Below, one piece after another: positions 8,257-18,536 of a stretch of DNA of 64,000 nt. Within the stretch, counting starts at the first letter, position 1. The number at the start of each line of letters is the position of its first letter. Position numbers and translations under genes: made by a program. Location: the NCBI GenBank assembly GCA_018242585.1, contig JAFEBQ010000049.1, positions 16,292 through 80,291 on the forward strand, written 5' to 3'. The notes beneath the pieces were generated by a model. That model saw nothing but the letters and a program-made list of their open reading frames with translations, did not search any database and was not told the origin of the DNA. Source of the DNA: Planctomycetota bacterium. GTDB taxonomy: Bacteria; Planctomycetota; Planctomycetia; Pirellulales; PNKZ01.

Positions 8257-8272
8257 CGTTTCACGTGAAACA
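8257..8272. promoter_or_regulatory. parS centromere site 1
   Basis: This 16-base palindrome matches the Bacillus-type parS consensus TGTTTCACGTGAAACA at 15 of 16 positions (first base C). It lies upstream of parA. Confidence 0.93.
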
Positions 8273-8293
8273 AATAGCTTGCCTGGACTGCCC

Positions 8294-8309
8294 CGTTTCA
8301 CGTGAAACA
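8294..8309. promoter_or_regulatory. parS centromere site 2
   Basis: Same 15-of-16 match to the parS consensus as site 1, 37 bases away start to start. Confidence 0.93.
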
Positions 8310-8325
8310 TGTGCCACGTGAAACG
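8310..8325. promoter_or_regulatory. Degenerate parS-like site
   Basis: Directly adjoining site 2, this sequence matches the parS consensus at 13 of 16 positions, keeping the CACGTGAAAC half. A further half-site with an inserted base (CTCACGTGGAAAC) is at about 8208-8220. Confidence 0.6.
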
Positions 8326-8389
8326 CCCAGCGGCGCGCAAGACGGCGCTCCCCTGATGGCGTCGGAACCTGGAACGATCGAGCGGCGGA

Positions 8390-9736
8390 CTACTCGTGCG
8401 GGTTGATGACCAGCCCGCCGAGCAGCTTGGGGTAGAAGTACGTGCTCTTGGCGGGCATCCGCTCGGCGTGTTCGCTGATCACACGGATGTGTTCCACCGT
8501 GGCCGGCATGACCAGGGCGGCCAGGGGGAAATCGCCCCCAGCGCTCATCACGCCGGTGGCGTCGCGGCCCGCCACGTCGCCGCGCTTGAGCGCCTCGACC
8601 ACTTCGCTGACCGAATGCACATACAGCGGCTTGGGCAGATCCTTGGCGCCGAGCAGCGTCTCGATCAGCAACTGGTGCAGGATCGCCACGCCCAGCCCTT
8701 GCCAGTCGCGGCTATGCTGGCCGGCTACTTGGGCCATGCGCTTTTCGCCGGCCGGCGTGATCGAGGCCAGGGTCCAGGTCTGGTCCTTGTGGGTATACAG
8801 CCCGAGCGTCCCCTGGGCGTCGGCCGTCTCGATTTCTTCCCAAACTTGCCCAGCCAGGTCGGGGCCTTTGCCGACGACACGGGTGGCAAAGCAGTCGCCG
8901 AGCTTGGCCTTCAACTCGACGCTGGTCATGCTCGGTAGGCCGCGGAACAACCGGTGCGTCGGCAGTACCAGCAAGCCGGGGTCGGTCATGCCGATGCACA
9001 TCATCAGGACAAAATTGGCCGGATGAGCCGCGTCGAGCTCGCCGCCAGCAGCTAGCTCGTCCCGGTAGTTGCAAGCGGTCTCGTAGCGATGATGGCCGTC
9101 GGCAATGAACAGCGGCTTGGGGCCGATCAGGCCCGAGACCTTGGCGATTAGCGCGCTATCGGTGACCGGCCACATGCGATGGACCACGCCCAGGTGGTCG
9201 ACCGCTTCGATCGCCGGCTGGCCGGCGACGGCGCGCTCGAGCAGCTCCTGCACTTCGTTCTGGGGGTCGGGGTACAGGCCGAAAATCTGGGTCAGGTTCG
9301 CCTGGCAAGCGCGAGTCAGCAGCAGCCGGTCCTGCTTGGGCCCCGAGAGGGTTTCTTCGTGCGGGAAGATTTTGCCCTGCCCAAAGCGTTCGAGCCGGCA
9401 GCGACCCATGAAGCCGCGGCGCGTGACGGTCTGGCCATCGTGCTCGAACGACTGATGATAGACGTAGAAGGCCGGCTGGCCCTCGCGGAACAAAACGCCC
9501 TCCTGGCGCCAGTTGCGCAGGAAGCGGGCCGCGCGCGCATAGCGATTGTTCGTGGCGTCGTCCCCTGGCTCCTCGCGATTCAGTTCCAAGCGGACAAAGT
9601 TGGCCGGGTGTCGCTTGTAGAGCGCCTGTTGAAACTCGGGCCCGATCACGTCGTAGGGAGGGCAGACCACGTCGCTCAACGAGCCAACGTGCCCCAGGTC
9701 GTAACGTAACGCGCGAAACGCTTGCATGTCGGGCAT
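8390..9736 (-). CDS. DUF1015 family protein
   Basis: This 448-residue protein belongs to the DUF1015 (SerC-associated) family. It shows the N-terminal RALRYD...SDVVCPPYDVI motif, an FYVYHQSF region, the central IADGHHRYETA motif and a C-terminal segment HSVSEVVEAL. The conserved GHHRYE motif suggests an enzymatic or nucleotide-linked role, but the family has no confirmed biochemical activity that I know. It starts upstream of the parS cluster on the same strand as parAB. That linkage may be positional only. Confidence 0.9.
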   Translation of the reverse strand: MPDMQAFRALRYDLGHVGSLSDVVCPPYDVIGPEFQQALYKRHPANFVRLELNREEPGDDATNNRYARAARFLRNWRQEGVLFREGQPAFYVYHQSFEHDGQTVTRRGFMGRCRLERFGQGKIFPHEETLSGPKQDRLLLTRACQANLTQIFGLYPDPQNEVQELLERAVAGQPAIEAVDHLGVVHRMWPVTDSALIAKVSGLIGPKPLFIADGHHRYETACNYRDELAAGGELDAAHPANFVLMMCIGMTDPGLLVLPTHRLFRGLPSMTSVELKAKLGDCFATRVVGKGPDLAGQVWEEIETADAQGTLGLYTHKDQTWTLASITPAGEKRMAQVAGQHSRDWQGLGVAILHQLLIETLLGAKDLPKPLYVHSVSEVVEALKRGDVAGRDATGVMSAGGDFPLAALVMPATVEHIRVISEHAERMPAKSTYFYPKLLGGLVINPHE

Positions 9737-9908
9737 GGTGGTGGAGGGGCTAGAGGTTAGGGACTAGGGGCTAGGGAAATACGATGCAAAGTGGCTCGTA
9801 CCGCAAACAAGATTTAGCCAAAGCGGCAGCGCTGTTATGACGGTCGGGCGGGGACGTTGTCAAACCCCCGCGCGTGCGAAGCCCGAAGATTCAGGCTATC
9901 ATTGGGTT

Positions 9909-10493
9909 ATGAAGCCGCTCGGACCCATCTCGTGGGAAAGGATGATTCGCGCCGTGGAAAAGGTACGCGAACGACTTATGCGCGCCACCGCTGCGCTCGA
10001 GCGTGCTGGGGTTCCCTATGCCGTGGCTGGCGGTAACGCCGTGGCGGCCTGGGTCTCAAGAATCGACGAAGGAGCGGCGCGGAATACCCGCGACGTTGAC
10101 ATCCTGATTCGTCGCTCTGACTTCGCGGCAGCCCGTCAGATTTTGGAATCTTGCGGCTTCGTTTACGTTCAAACAAGGGACGTCGATATGTTCTTGGACG
10201 GGCCAAACTCGCGCCCCAGTGAAGCGGTGCATATTCTGTACGCCAGCGAAAAGGTCAAGCCAGCGTATGTGAATGCCTCGCCCGACGTTGACGAATCTGA
10301 GCGAGATCAGGCGTTCAATGTCGTGGGGCTCGAAGCGCTTGTGCGAATGAAATTGAACTCGAATCGAGACAAGGATCGAACTCATTTGCGCGATCTGATC
10401 GGCGTCGGGCTTATTGACGGGTCATGGCCAGCGCGGTTCGACTCGCCACTCGATCAGCGATTGCAAGACTTGCTCGACACGCCCGAGGGGTAA
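9909..10493 (+). CDS. Nucleotidyltransferase-fold protein
   Basis: This 194-residue protein shows the pol-beta-like minimal nucleotidyltransferase pattern: AVAGGNAVAAW followed by NTRDVDILI, with the two Asp residues of DVD as probable metal ligands. A later region, VVGLEALVRMKLNSNRDKDRTHLRDLI, matches the helical C-terminus of orphan or antitoxin/toxin-type nucleotidyltransferases. ATG 9909 was preferred to the earlier in-frame start at 9837 because similarity begins there. No HEPN partner or AbiEi-type gene is adjacent, so a toxin-antitoxin role is not supported. Substrate unknown. Confidence 0.75.
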   Translation: MKPLGPISWERMIRAVEKVRERLMRATAALERAGVPYAVAGGNAVAAWVSRIDEGAARNTRDVDILIRRSDFAAARQILESCGFVYVQTRDVDMFLDGPNSRPSEAVHILYASEKVKPAYVNASPDVDESERDQAFNVVGLEALVRMKLNSNRDKDRTHLRDLIGVGLIDGSWPARFDSPLDQRLQDLLDTPEG

Positions 10494-10496
10494 AAT

Positions 10497-10531
10497 AACA
10501 GCTCGGCCCGCGCGAAGCGAACCGAGCTGTT
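10497..10531 (-). terminator. Terminator of ahcY
   Basis: A ten-base perfect stem (AACAGCTCGG/CCGAGCTGTT) lies between convergent genes. Read on the minus strand it is followed by TATTTTA, fitting termination of ahcY. It may also work weakly in the other direction. Confidence 0.75.
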
Positions 10532-10571
10532 TGAGGGTAAGTTAGGCTGCTTCCGCAGCTCAAATCTCAGC

Positions 10572-11894
<1,323 letters not shown>

Positions 11895-11937
11895 GCTGGT
11901 AAACTCCGTGCTAGAAATGGTTTGTGATTTGTGCGCT

Positions 11938-11988
11938 GCGGCCTTCCTTGGCCGCCGAGGGCTGAGAGTGCGCGCTTTCAAGGCGCGC
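11938..11988 (-). promoter_or_regulatory. Two GC hairpins in the ahcY leader
   Basis: Perfect six-base hairpins GCGGCC-(6)-GGCCGC (11938-11955) and GCGCGC-(7)-GCGCGC (11970-11988) lie 44-95 bases before the ahcY start. They do not match the SAH riboswitch consensus as I know it, so any control role is unproven. Confidence 0.3.
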
Positions 11989-12063
11989 CGTGCCGACGGT
12001 GATTTGGCTGTGATGATAGGGCGTTTGTTCAACGCTGGCAAGGGTTTGCCGGGGCTCGGCGTG

Positions 12064-12765
12064 CTACGATGCCGCGGCTTTTTCGAAGGCCTGGCGCGCG
12101 GCGGCTACGAATCGTGTGACCTTGTCCGGGTCTTTGTGACCGGGCGAGGACTCGACGCCGCTGGCAGTATCGACCCCCCAAGGTTTCACGGCCGCAATCG
12201 CCTCGGCCACGTTCTCGGCCGTGAGACCGCCGGCCAGGATTAGCGGCGGCCCATCGCTGCCTACCCTGCGGATGAACTGACGAGCCAGTTGCCAATCGAA
12301 ACGCACGCCCGTGCCTCCAAACTCGCCCGGGGCTGCCGCATCGAGTAACACCGCGTGAGGCGGAGACGCATCGCCGTGGGTGCAACTCCAAGTTAAATAC
12401 TGCTCGACGGGTTGCAGCGCGGTCGGACCGATCCGAAACGCCTTGATGATCGGAGTGTTTGGAAGCTGTGCGGCCAGTTCGTGAATCAACGTCGGTGGCT
12501 CATCGCCGTGAAGCTGCACTCGGTTGAGTCCAACTTGCTTGACAATAGATACGACTTCGCTTGTCGTCGCGTTCACAAAGACGCCGACCTTAGCCACTCC
12601 AGCAGGCAAAGCGGCAACAATTTCGGCGCCTTGTGTCGCCGATACAAAGCGCTTGCTGCCGGGGTAGAAATTGAGCCCAATCGCGTCGGCCCCGGCGCGG
12701 GCGGCGTGCTGGGCGTCGCCGACCGAGGTGATGCCGCAGATTTTGATGTGAAACAGCGAGCTCAT
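12064..12765 (-). CDS. trpF: Phosphoribosylanthranilate isomerase
   Basis: This 233-residue TIM-barrel enzyme converts N-(5-phosphoribosyl)anthranilate to CdRP in tryptophan synthesis. HIKICGIT near the N-terminus carries the catalytic Cys, and [20 protein letters not shown] and [15 protein letters not shown] (catalytic Asp) are all typical, as is the phosphate-binding end [12 protein letters not shown]...[13 protein letters not shown] 12765 starts one base after the stop codon of the upstream isomerase gene, so the two are translationally coupled. Other trp genes are not nearby, which is usual for scattered pathways in planctomycetes. Confidence 0.96.
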   Translation of the reverse strand: MSSLFHIKICGITSVGDAQHAARAGADAIGLNFYPGSKRFVSATQGAEIVAALPAGVAKVGVFVNATTSEVVSIVKQVGLNRVQLHGDEPPTLIHELAAQLPNTPIIKAFRIGPTALQPVEQYLTWSCTHGDASPPHAVLLDAAAPGEFGGTGVRFDWQLARQFIRRVGSDGPPLILAGGLTAENVAEAIAAVKPWGVDTASGVESSPGHKDPDKVTRFVAAARQAFEKAAAS

Positions 12766-12766
12766 C

Positions 12767-13606
12767 TTAGCGAGTAGCAAACAGCGACTTGAAATACTTG
12801 ATGTCGGCCGCGGTTTGCACCAGGCATTCCTCGGTCGACATGTCGCGGAAGCTGTGTTTTCCCTTGTATTCGCTGTGCAGCGAGTAAACACCGTCGTAAC
12901 CTTGCCGCCGCAGGGTGGCGAAAAAGTCGGGCAACGGCGACAAGCCGTCGGCCAAAGGCAATTCTTCGCTCAACCACCGCTGTTGACCAGACTTGTCCCG
13001 TTCGCCGGTCTTCCAGCCAAAGTTCTTCACGCCGACCAGCGCGATCCACGGGGCCAATAAATCGAGCCCCTGTTGCCAGCCGTTACCGCCCCCTTCCAGC
13101 GCCATGTGCAGCGTGTCGACGTAGGCACCCACCTCGCCGGGCTTGAAATCTCGAATCAGTTCGTACAGCAGCGTGCCGTGCGACGGAATGTACGTGCCCG
13201 AGTGAGTGTGAACGCACGGGATGACGCGATGCTTGTTCGCCACCGCGGCAATCTCCGCCAGCTTCTTGCGAGTCTCGTCGATTTGCGCGCGGAGCTTGCC
13301 GTTGGAGATATAACGGAAGTAGCCGAGTTTCACCCGATCGATGCCCAGGCTGGCCGCCGTGGCGAGCGTGCGCTCGGACTGCGCGCTGCCGTCGGCAATG
13401 TCGGTCGTCAGGAATTGGTACTTCAGCCCAGCTTCGTGAATGATCTTCACTGCTTCGGGGAGCTTCTTCTCGACGTCGGCCGGCTCGATGGAACCCCCTT
13501 TGCGAACCGTGAGGTCGATGCCGTCGAAGCCCATTTCGTATAGCTGGCGGCAGAACTTGTCGAGGGGCAGATCCTGGAAGCTCTTGGAGAAGCAGCAGAT
13601 TTGCAT
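12767..13606 (-). CDS. Sugar phosphate isomerase/epimerase family protein
   Basis: This 279-residue protein is a xylose-isomerase-like TIM barrel (AP_endonuc_2 family). It has an N-terminal FDGIDLTVR strand, central IPCVHTHSG, VGAYVDTLHM and a late VYSLHSEYKG strand, with several His/Glu/Asp residues at positions that usually bind a divalent metal. No signal peptide is present, so it should act in the cytoplasm. It is immediately upstream of trpF with a one-base gap. The coupling looks like shared translation, not a shared pathway. The substrate cannot be named from sequence. Confidence 0.88.
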   Translation of the reverse strand: MQICCFSKSFQDLPLDKFCRQLYEMGFDGIDLTVRKGGSIEPADVEKKLPEAVKIIHEAGLKYQFLTTDIADGSAQSERTLATAASLGIDRVKLGYFRYISNGKLRAQIDETRKKLAEIAAVANKHRVIPCVHTHSGTYIPSHGTLLYELIRDFKPGEVGAYVDTLHMALEGGGNGWQQGLDLLAPWIALVGVKNFGWKTGERDKSGQQRWLSEELPLADGLSPLPDFFATLRRQGYDGVYSLHSEYKGKHSFRDMSTEECLVQTAADIKYFKSLFATR

Positions 13607-13819
13607 CGGCGTGGGCTCCGGCGGGTAAACAGCGTTCGGGGCGTGCTGGCAGCCTTGAATGTGTGCTGGCCGAGCGGTAAACGCAAGCTAGCTCGGCCCT
13701 CTCTCCTCAAGTCGCAACGATTTTAACGACGATGACGACCGAGGAGCATAAGCTCGCGCCCCAGCATTTGCGTTGGGTACAGACGTTTTGCGCGCCCAGC
13801 TAGCCGCCTGGATTTCGTG

Positions 13820-14782
13820 ATGTCGCGTCGCTTACTCAAAACCAGTCGTTCGTCGGCCTTGCGCCGGTTGATCGCCTTTGCTGCGGTCGGCAGCGCGGTT
13901 TGGCTGGTCGGGCAGGGGGCTTTGCGCCTGGCGACGACTGACGATCCAGCATCGACTCAGGTTTCGCAACCGGCACGCGCGGCGACGGGTTCTGAGTTGC
14001 TGCTGGCCCGCGAGCGTTTGCGCGTGTGCGAGCGACTGCTCCGCGATGCCCAGCGCCGGTTGAGCGATCTGCGGCATCGACAGGAGCAATTCACCGAAAA
14101 CGTGCTCGCCCGCACGGGCGAATCGTCGTCGATGGTGGCTACGACTTCCGAACAGGGGCAAAGTGACACCGGTTCGCAAGTCGACACGCTGGCCGGCCTG
14201 ATTCGACAGCGTGAGCGGTTGCTCGAAACGATGACGCCGGCGCATCCTGTCGTGCAGTCGATCGAGCGTCAGATCGCGGGCCTCGATACCCCTCGCCACA
14301 CCACCAAGCCGGCTAAGGTCAGCCCCAAGATCACGCGGCCTTTGGCTCGAACCGCGCCATCGAATAACGAACGCGCGGAGTTCGACCGGTTACGCACGGA
14401 CATTGCCGTTGCCGAACGAAACGTGGAATTGAACGACGCCGATCATCGAGCCGCGTTGGTCGAAGTGGCGCGACTCGAGGCCCCTGTGCCGGTCGCCGAG
14501 TCGCCGGTGGTCGAACGCCTGGCGGCGCCGCAATGGCTGAGTGCGGCGTTACGCTCGCTGAAGTTAACGGAGGTAGTCCTGCTGGTTGCGATTGGCTCGG
14601 GCTGCCTGGCGGCGTGGCTCGTGGCCAAACGGCCGCGCGTCGTCTGGTATGTCGACTCGCCGCACCAGCGCCATGAGCGATCGGTTCACGCAGCGCATGA
14701 AGGTGTCCCCAAGCCACATTTGCGGCCGCTGGTCGTGGGGCGCACCCGCGCGCTCGTTCGCCCGCGACGGCGGCATGGTTAA
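13820..14782 (+). CDS. Wzz/GumC-like coiled-coil membrane protein
   Basis: This 320-residue protein has a hydrophobic segment near residues 17-35 and a second near 252-272, with a largely helical, charged region between. The motif RQRERLLETMTPAHPVVQSI near residues 133-152 closely resembles the segment of polysaccharide co-polymerases (Wzz/GumC) that reads LxxxYxxxHP.V. Heptad-rich stretches flank it. A short basic tail follows the second helix. No tyrosine-kinase domain is present. The next gene encodes an ExeA-like ATPase, an arrangement often seen near exopolysaccharide/exosortase genes, but none of those occur here. Confidence 0.6.
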   Translation: MSRRLLKTSRSSALRRLIAFAAVGSAVWLVGQGALRLATTDDPASTQVSQPARAATGSELLLARERLRVCERLLRDAQRRLSDLRHRQEQFTENVLARTGESSSMVATTSEQGQSDTGSQVDTLAGLIRQRERLLETMTPAHPVVQSIERQIAGLDTPRHTTKPAKVSPKITRPLARTAPSNNERAEFDRLRTDIAVAERNVELNDADHRAALVEVARLEAPVPVAESPVVERLAAPQWLSAALRSLKLTEVVLLVAIGSGCLAAWLVAKRPRVVWYVDSPHQRHERSVHAAHEGVPKPHLRPLVVGRTRALVRPRRRHG

Positions 14783-14977
14783 GTTGCTGTCACGAAGATT
14801 GATTCTCGCCGCCCAGGTTGCAGACGCTCGTTGCCGACTGCCGAAGGTAGAAACGGGTTGCAGGGTTGGAACGCTGTCACTGCTGGCGCGATTAGTGTGA
14901 CAGCGGCACGGTGAATCAGCACGTCAGCCGTGGATCGCCGTGAAGGTGAGAAGTTTCGAGTGCTCGAGAATCTGCGC

Positions 14978-16591
14978 ATGTACGAAGCCAGTTTTCGCCT
15001 GAACGATCGACCCTTTCTGTCGGCCCCGCGCGTCGACCGATACTATCCGGCCGCGACCATCGAGTCGTGCCGCCAGCAGCTCGCGCGCTGTGTCGAGCGG
15101 GCCGAAGGGGTCGGGCTGCTTGTAGGTCCATCGGGCACCGGCAAGTCGCTGCTGCTGACCTTACTGGCCGAGCAGTTCGCCAAGACGATGTCAGTGGCGC
15201 TGTTGTCGAATGGCCAGTTCAACTCGCGACGCGCGTTGCTGCAGGCGATCTTGTTTCAGTTGAACTTGCCCTATCGCGGCCTCGACGAAGGCGAGTTGCG
15301 ACTGGCGCTGGTCGATCATCTGGCCGAGGCCAAAGGGGCCGGGCGCGGCTTGCTGTTGTTGCTCGACGAAGCCCACTCGCTGCCGGTTCGATTGCTGGAA
15401 GAAGTGCGGATGATCACCAATCTGGCGCACCGGGGCGTCCCGCAGGTGCGTTTGATCCTGGCCGGCAATGCCGCGATCGAAGAGCGATTGGCCGCGCCGA
15501 CGTTGGCGTCGTTGTCCCAGCGCATTACCGCCCGAGCGTACCTCCAAGCGCTCGATGCCCAGGAAACCGAGGCTTACATCAGCGCGCAGTTGGCCGCGGT
15601 GGGCGGCCTGGGCAGTGCGGTCTTTGGGACACACGCCATGCGAGCGGTCTACCACGCCACCGGCGGCGTGCCGCGGTTGATCAATCAGTTGTGTGAACAC
15701 GCACTGTTGATGGCCTTTGCCGGCGGGCGTTCGACGATCGATTCGGACGGAATCCAGGAAGCCTGGGCCGATTTGCAGCAGTTGCCGACCCCGTGGAATG
15801 AAACGACGCCTCGGGAAGAAATCGCCATCGCCCGCAAGGACGACGTTGTGCGCAAGGACAGCGTGATCGAGTTCGGCACCTTGCCCGACGACGACTTCGA
15901 CCTGGAACCGACGTTGCCGGGTCCGGGGCTAGCGACGGTACCGCTCAGCGCGGTCATTCCGCACGAATTCGAGTTGGACGACGAGGACGACTTTGTCCCA
16001 GCCGTCGTGACACGGCCCGAGGCCGAGCTGTTGTTCGGCGCCGTCAACAATCCGCTGGCCGAAGCGTTCGCCGAAGAAGAAGTGGTGTTCGACAAGTACG
16101 CCTCGGCTGACGCTTTGCTTGGTGCGCGGCAACGAGTCAAGTCGGCCGACAGTTCGCTGTTGTCCGCCCTGCTCGATCCGTTCACCAAGCCGGCAGCCGT
16201 TGCGCCTGTTACGGCGCCGGCCACCACTGAGGTCAAGCATTTGGCAGTATCCTCTCTCCAGCCCACCGATCAGCCCGCGCGCGAGACGCGAAAGGTCGCG
16301 GCGGAGGGGCGTGGCGACGAGCAAGTCAGGCGCGCTCTTAGCAAGACGTTCGAGGACCAGGCGATGGCGGTTGAAGCCGTGGCGGCCGCGCTCGCGTCGG
16401 AAATGCTGCCGGACTTCGCCAGGTTTTCGAGCGAGCCGAGCGAGCCGGCCGAACCGATTTTCAAGCCCAAGTTCGCCAGCGATGACGAAGTGATCATCAT
16501 CGAAGACGATCCGCGGGCCGGCCGCGTTGAAAACGCCTCGGTTCGTCGCCAAGAATACGCGCAGCTCTTCGCCCGCCTGCGTCACGGCTAG
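14978..16591 (+). CDS. ExeA/GspA-like AAA ATPase with long acidic tail
   Basis: The first 270 residues of this 537-residue protein form an ExeA-type AAA domain. It begins MYEASFRLNDRPF, carries Walker A GPSGTGKS at 50-57, Walker B LLLLLDEAH around 125-132, sensor LILAGN, and a winged region with TGGVPRLINQLCEHAL. The rest is low-complexity and acidic (for example DDDFDLEP and FELDDEDDFVP) with no peptidoglycan-binding domain, unlike true ExeA. ATG 14978 is chosen over GTG 14930 because family members start with MY. The tail could be a partner-binding region. Likely functions with the preceding membrane protein, though the 195-base gap leaves this open. Confidence 0.8.
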   Translation: MYEASFRLNDRPFLSAPRVDRYYPAATIESCRQQLARCVERAEGVGLLVGPSGTGKSLLLTLLAEQFAKTMSVALLSNGQFNSRRALLQAILFQLNLPYRGLDEGELRLALVDHLAEAKGAGRGLLLLLDEAHSLPVRLLEEVRMITNLAHRGVPQVRLILAGNAAIEERLAAPTLASLSQRITARAYLQALDAQETEAYISAQLAAVGGLGSAVFGTHAMRAVYHATGGVPRLINQLCEHALLMAFAGGRSTIDSDGIQEAWADLQQLPTPWNETTPREEIAIARKDDVVRKDSVIEFGTLPDDDFDLEPTLPGPGLATVPLSAVIPHEFELDDEDDFVPAVVTRPEAELLFGAVNNPLAEAFAEEEVVFDKYASADALLGARQRVKSADSSLLSALLDPFTKPAAVAPVTAPATTEVKHLAVSSLQPTDQPARETRKVAAEGRGDEQVRRALSKTFEDQAMAVEAVAAALASEMLPDFARFSSEPSEPAEPIFKPKFASDDEVIIIEDDPRAGRVENASVRRQEYAQLFARLRHG

Positions 16592-16721
16592 TTCGTAGCC
16601 GCACTCTTACTGGTTGCAGCCCGCTCCCTGTCGGCCTTCACTTTGCTGGTACGCTATCCCCGCCTAACCAGGCCGGTCATGGTTGCCTTCGCCGTTAGGC
16701 GGACCACAACTCGGCGTCCGC

Positions 16722-17987
16722 CTAGCGTGTTGCCTTGGCCCGACCGGCGCGCGACCACCACGGCTCGGCCGCGTAGATCGCGGCCGTGATCGCCAGAATC
16801 GTGGCCACGGCAATGAACGTGGTCGAATACTCGGGTAGTCCCGCGCCGCGCGCCGACACGATCATACTCCCCACGCTGACAAACGCGAGCAGCGCGCCCA
16901 GATCAAACCCAGCCAACATCAACGTGGTCCCTACTCCACGATGGCGCGCGGGGAACGACGAACTGCCGCCAGCCACCACGGTGGGGAACAAAACGGCGTG
17001 CGCCACTCCCATCAGCGTCGCCGGCAGCCACATGTGCCACGGGCTGGTGACCAAGGCAAACGAGGCAGTGCCCACGGCCAACAATGCGCCACCGGCAATG
17101 ATGATCCGCCGCGTTCCCCATCGCGCCGACCAGCGTCGCGTGATGATCCTCGCCACCAACGCGACGAACATGTAGGGCAAGAAAAAGCACGAAATCTCGA
17201 TGATTCCCAACGATTTGGCGAACGGCCGCAGGAAGATCGTGGGCACGCTCAGGCCAAAGCCGCAGGCCACGCTCATCACAATCGTCGCGCCGGGATGATA
17301 TCGGCGCACCAGCCACCAGAGCGGCGGTCGCCGCCGTGACGCGCTGTGCGCTTCACCCCCACCGGACATCAAGCCGAGCAGCAACATGCACGTTCCCAGC
17401 ACGGCCGCTACGACGAACATATGGTTGTGGCTGAACTGGGCGGCGGTCAGAAAGTCGCCCAGCGTGTTGCCGACGATCGTCCCCAGAAAGCCCGATGTGC
17501 CGAGCGTGGCGACCACTTCCACCGTGTGCTGCGCCGAGACCAGGCCCGAAACGAACGAAATGCTCGCCCCCACGAACCCGGCCAGTGACATTTGCCAGCC
17601 GATTCGCAGTGCGAAAATGGCCACGCCCGAGGCGTCGTCGACCAGCAGGTGTCCCAGGCTACAGGCGATGAACGCGCCGGCCGAAACAATCCAGACCACT
17701 CGGGTGCCATAGATATCGATGGCCGAGCCTTGCCACAATCGCATCAGCGTCGCGCCGACCATGCCGGCCCCGACGATTAGGCCAAGCTGCATTTCGTCGC
17801 CGCCGACCGCCGTTACGAAATCGTGGTATCGGTACAGCACGCTGACGGCCACCATCATGGCGAAGTTTGCCAGGTAGGTGTACCAGAAACCGCGCCCCAG
17901 CCGGGGGCGATCGTGCGCCTCGGGGGCCGCCGCGCGCGGTTTTCGCCGCGTTCGCACAGGCTGGGTTGGACAAGAGGCGGATGTCAT
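16722..17987 (-). CDS. Major facilitator superfamily transporter
   Basis: This 421-residue protein has about twelve hydrophobic segments in two halves, starting at FWYTYLANFAMMVAVSVLY. The inter-helix loop MRLWQGSAIDIYGTR fits the MFS loop 2-3 region, and the second half contains MFVALVARIITRRWSARWGTRR, the repeat of that motif. The N-terminal 35 residues are basic and soluble. ATG 17987 is chosen because the in-frame extension upstream is Cys/Pro-rich and not membrane-like. It converges on the ATPase gene. A short hairpin (16696-16724) overlaps the stop codon. Substrate unknown. Confidence 0.85.
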   Translation of the reverse strand: MTSASCPTQPVRTRRKPRAAAPEAHDRPRLGRGFWYTYLANFAMMVAVSVLYRYHDFVTAVGGDEMQLGLIVGAGMVGATLMRLWQGSAIDIYGTRVVWIVSAGAFIACSLGHLLVDDASGVAIFALRIGWQMSLAGFVGASISFVSGLVSAQHTVEVVATLGTSGFLGTIVGNTLGDFLTAAQFSHNHMFVVAAVLGTCMLLLGLMSGGGEAHSASRRRPPLWWLVRRYHPGATIVMSVACGFGLSVPTIFLRPFAKSLGIIEISCFFLPYMFVALVARIITRRWSARWGTRRIIIAGGALLAVGTASFALVTSPWHMWLPATLMGVAHAVLFPTVVAGGSSSFPARHRGVGTTLMLAGFDLGALLAFVSVGSMIVSARGAGLPEYSTTFIAVATILAITAAIYAAEPWWSRAGRAKATR

Positions 17988-18536
17988 ATGCAGTACGACA
18001 GGTATCAGCGCGCCGGGGTTCACCTGGAATGCGCCGATCGGGCAGGGAGGGAGCCAGCATCGAGGCTGACCGGGTTCCATCCTACACCATCTGTGGCCGA
18101 TGCTGGGAACTTCGTCACGTCGGCTGGCATCCAAAGGGCTGGAAGGGTGAAGTCAGACGTGTTTCGCTTCTGATCGCCTTGCGTGCCACCAATTTGGGTG
18201 GGTGGCAGTTGGGTTGAAGTGGTCAAAGCGGATGTACTAAAACCCGGTCAAAACGGCCCTAGCGATTGCCGAGCGGCCGGGCCTTTGGCACGCCGTATTC
18301 AACGGGATTTTTCTTGATAATTCGCGACGAAGGTGAATAGACTGTAAGCGTTTACAGCCCTTTTTCGCCAGTTCTGGCCAAGAGTTTCAGGCACGTCCTC
18401 CAGGCTCGCCGCCGCGCAACATGCGTTGGCGATTGATCTTGAGCTATGGTTGGATTGCGCCGCACTCTCGCTTGGCCGGGCTGCTGGCATTTTGCATTCT
18501 CATGCTGTTCGAGTGTTCTCAAGCGCGGAGCTAGCC
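17988..18536. other. Intergenic region with a promoter and operator candidate
   Basis: This 549-base divergent region contains no convincing gene. The part nearest the VWA gene holds a sigma70-like promoter and a LacI-type palindrome (18314-18356). An in-frame extension of the VWA gene to 18426 lies past these signals and does not look like a signal peptide. Confidence 0.5.
18314..18356 (+). promoter_or_regulatory. Promoter with LacI-type operator over the start site
   Basis: TTGATA (18314-18319), an 18-base spacer and TAGACT (18338-18343) resemble a sigma70 promoter. TGTAAGCGTTTACA (18343-18356) immediately follows and matches the general operator pattern of LacI/GalR-family repressors. Its location over the expected start site suggests repression of the downstream VWA gene. 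No LacI-family gene is in this window. Confidence 0.4.

Noticed and set aside
11895..12063. SAH riboswitch before ahcY
   Set aside because: There are two GC hairpins, but no sequence resembling the conserved SAH riboswitch core was seen, so only a low-confidence leader is recorded.
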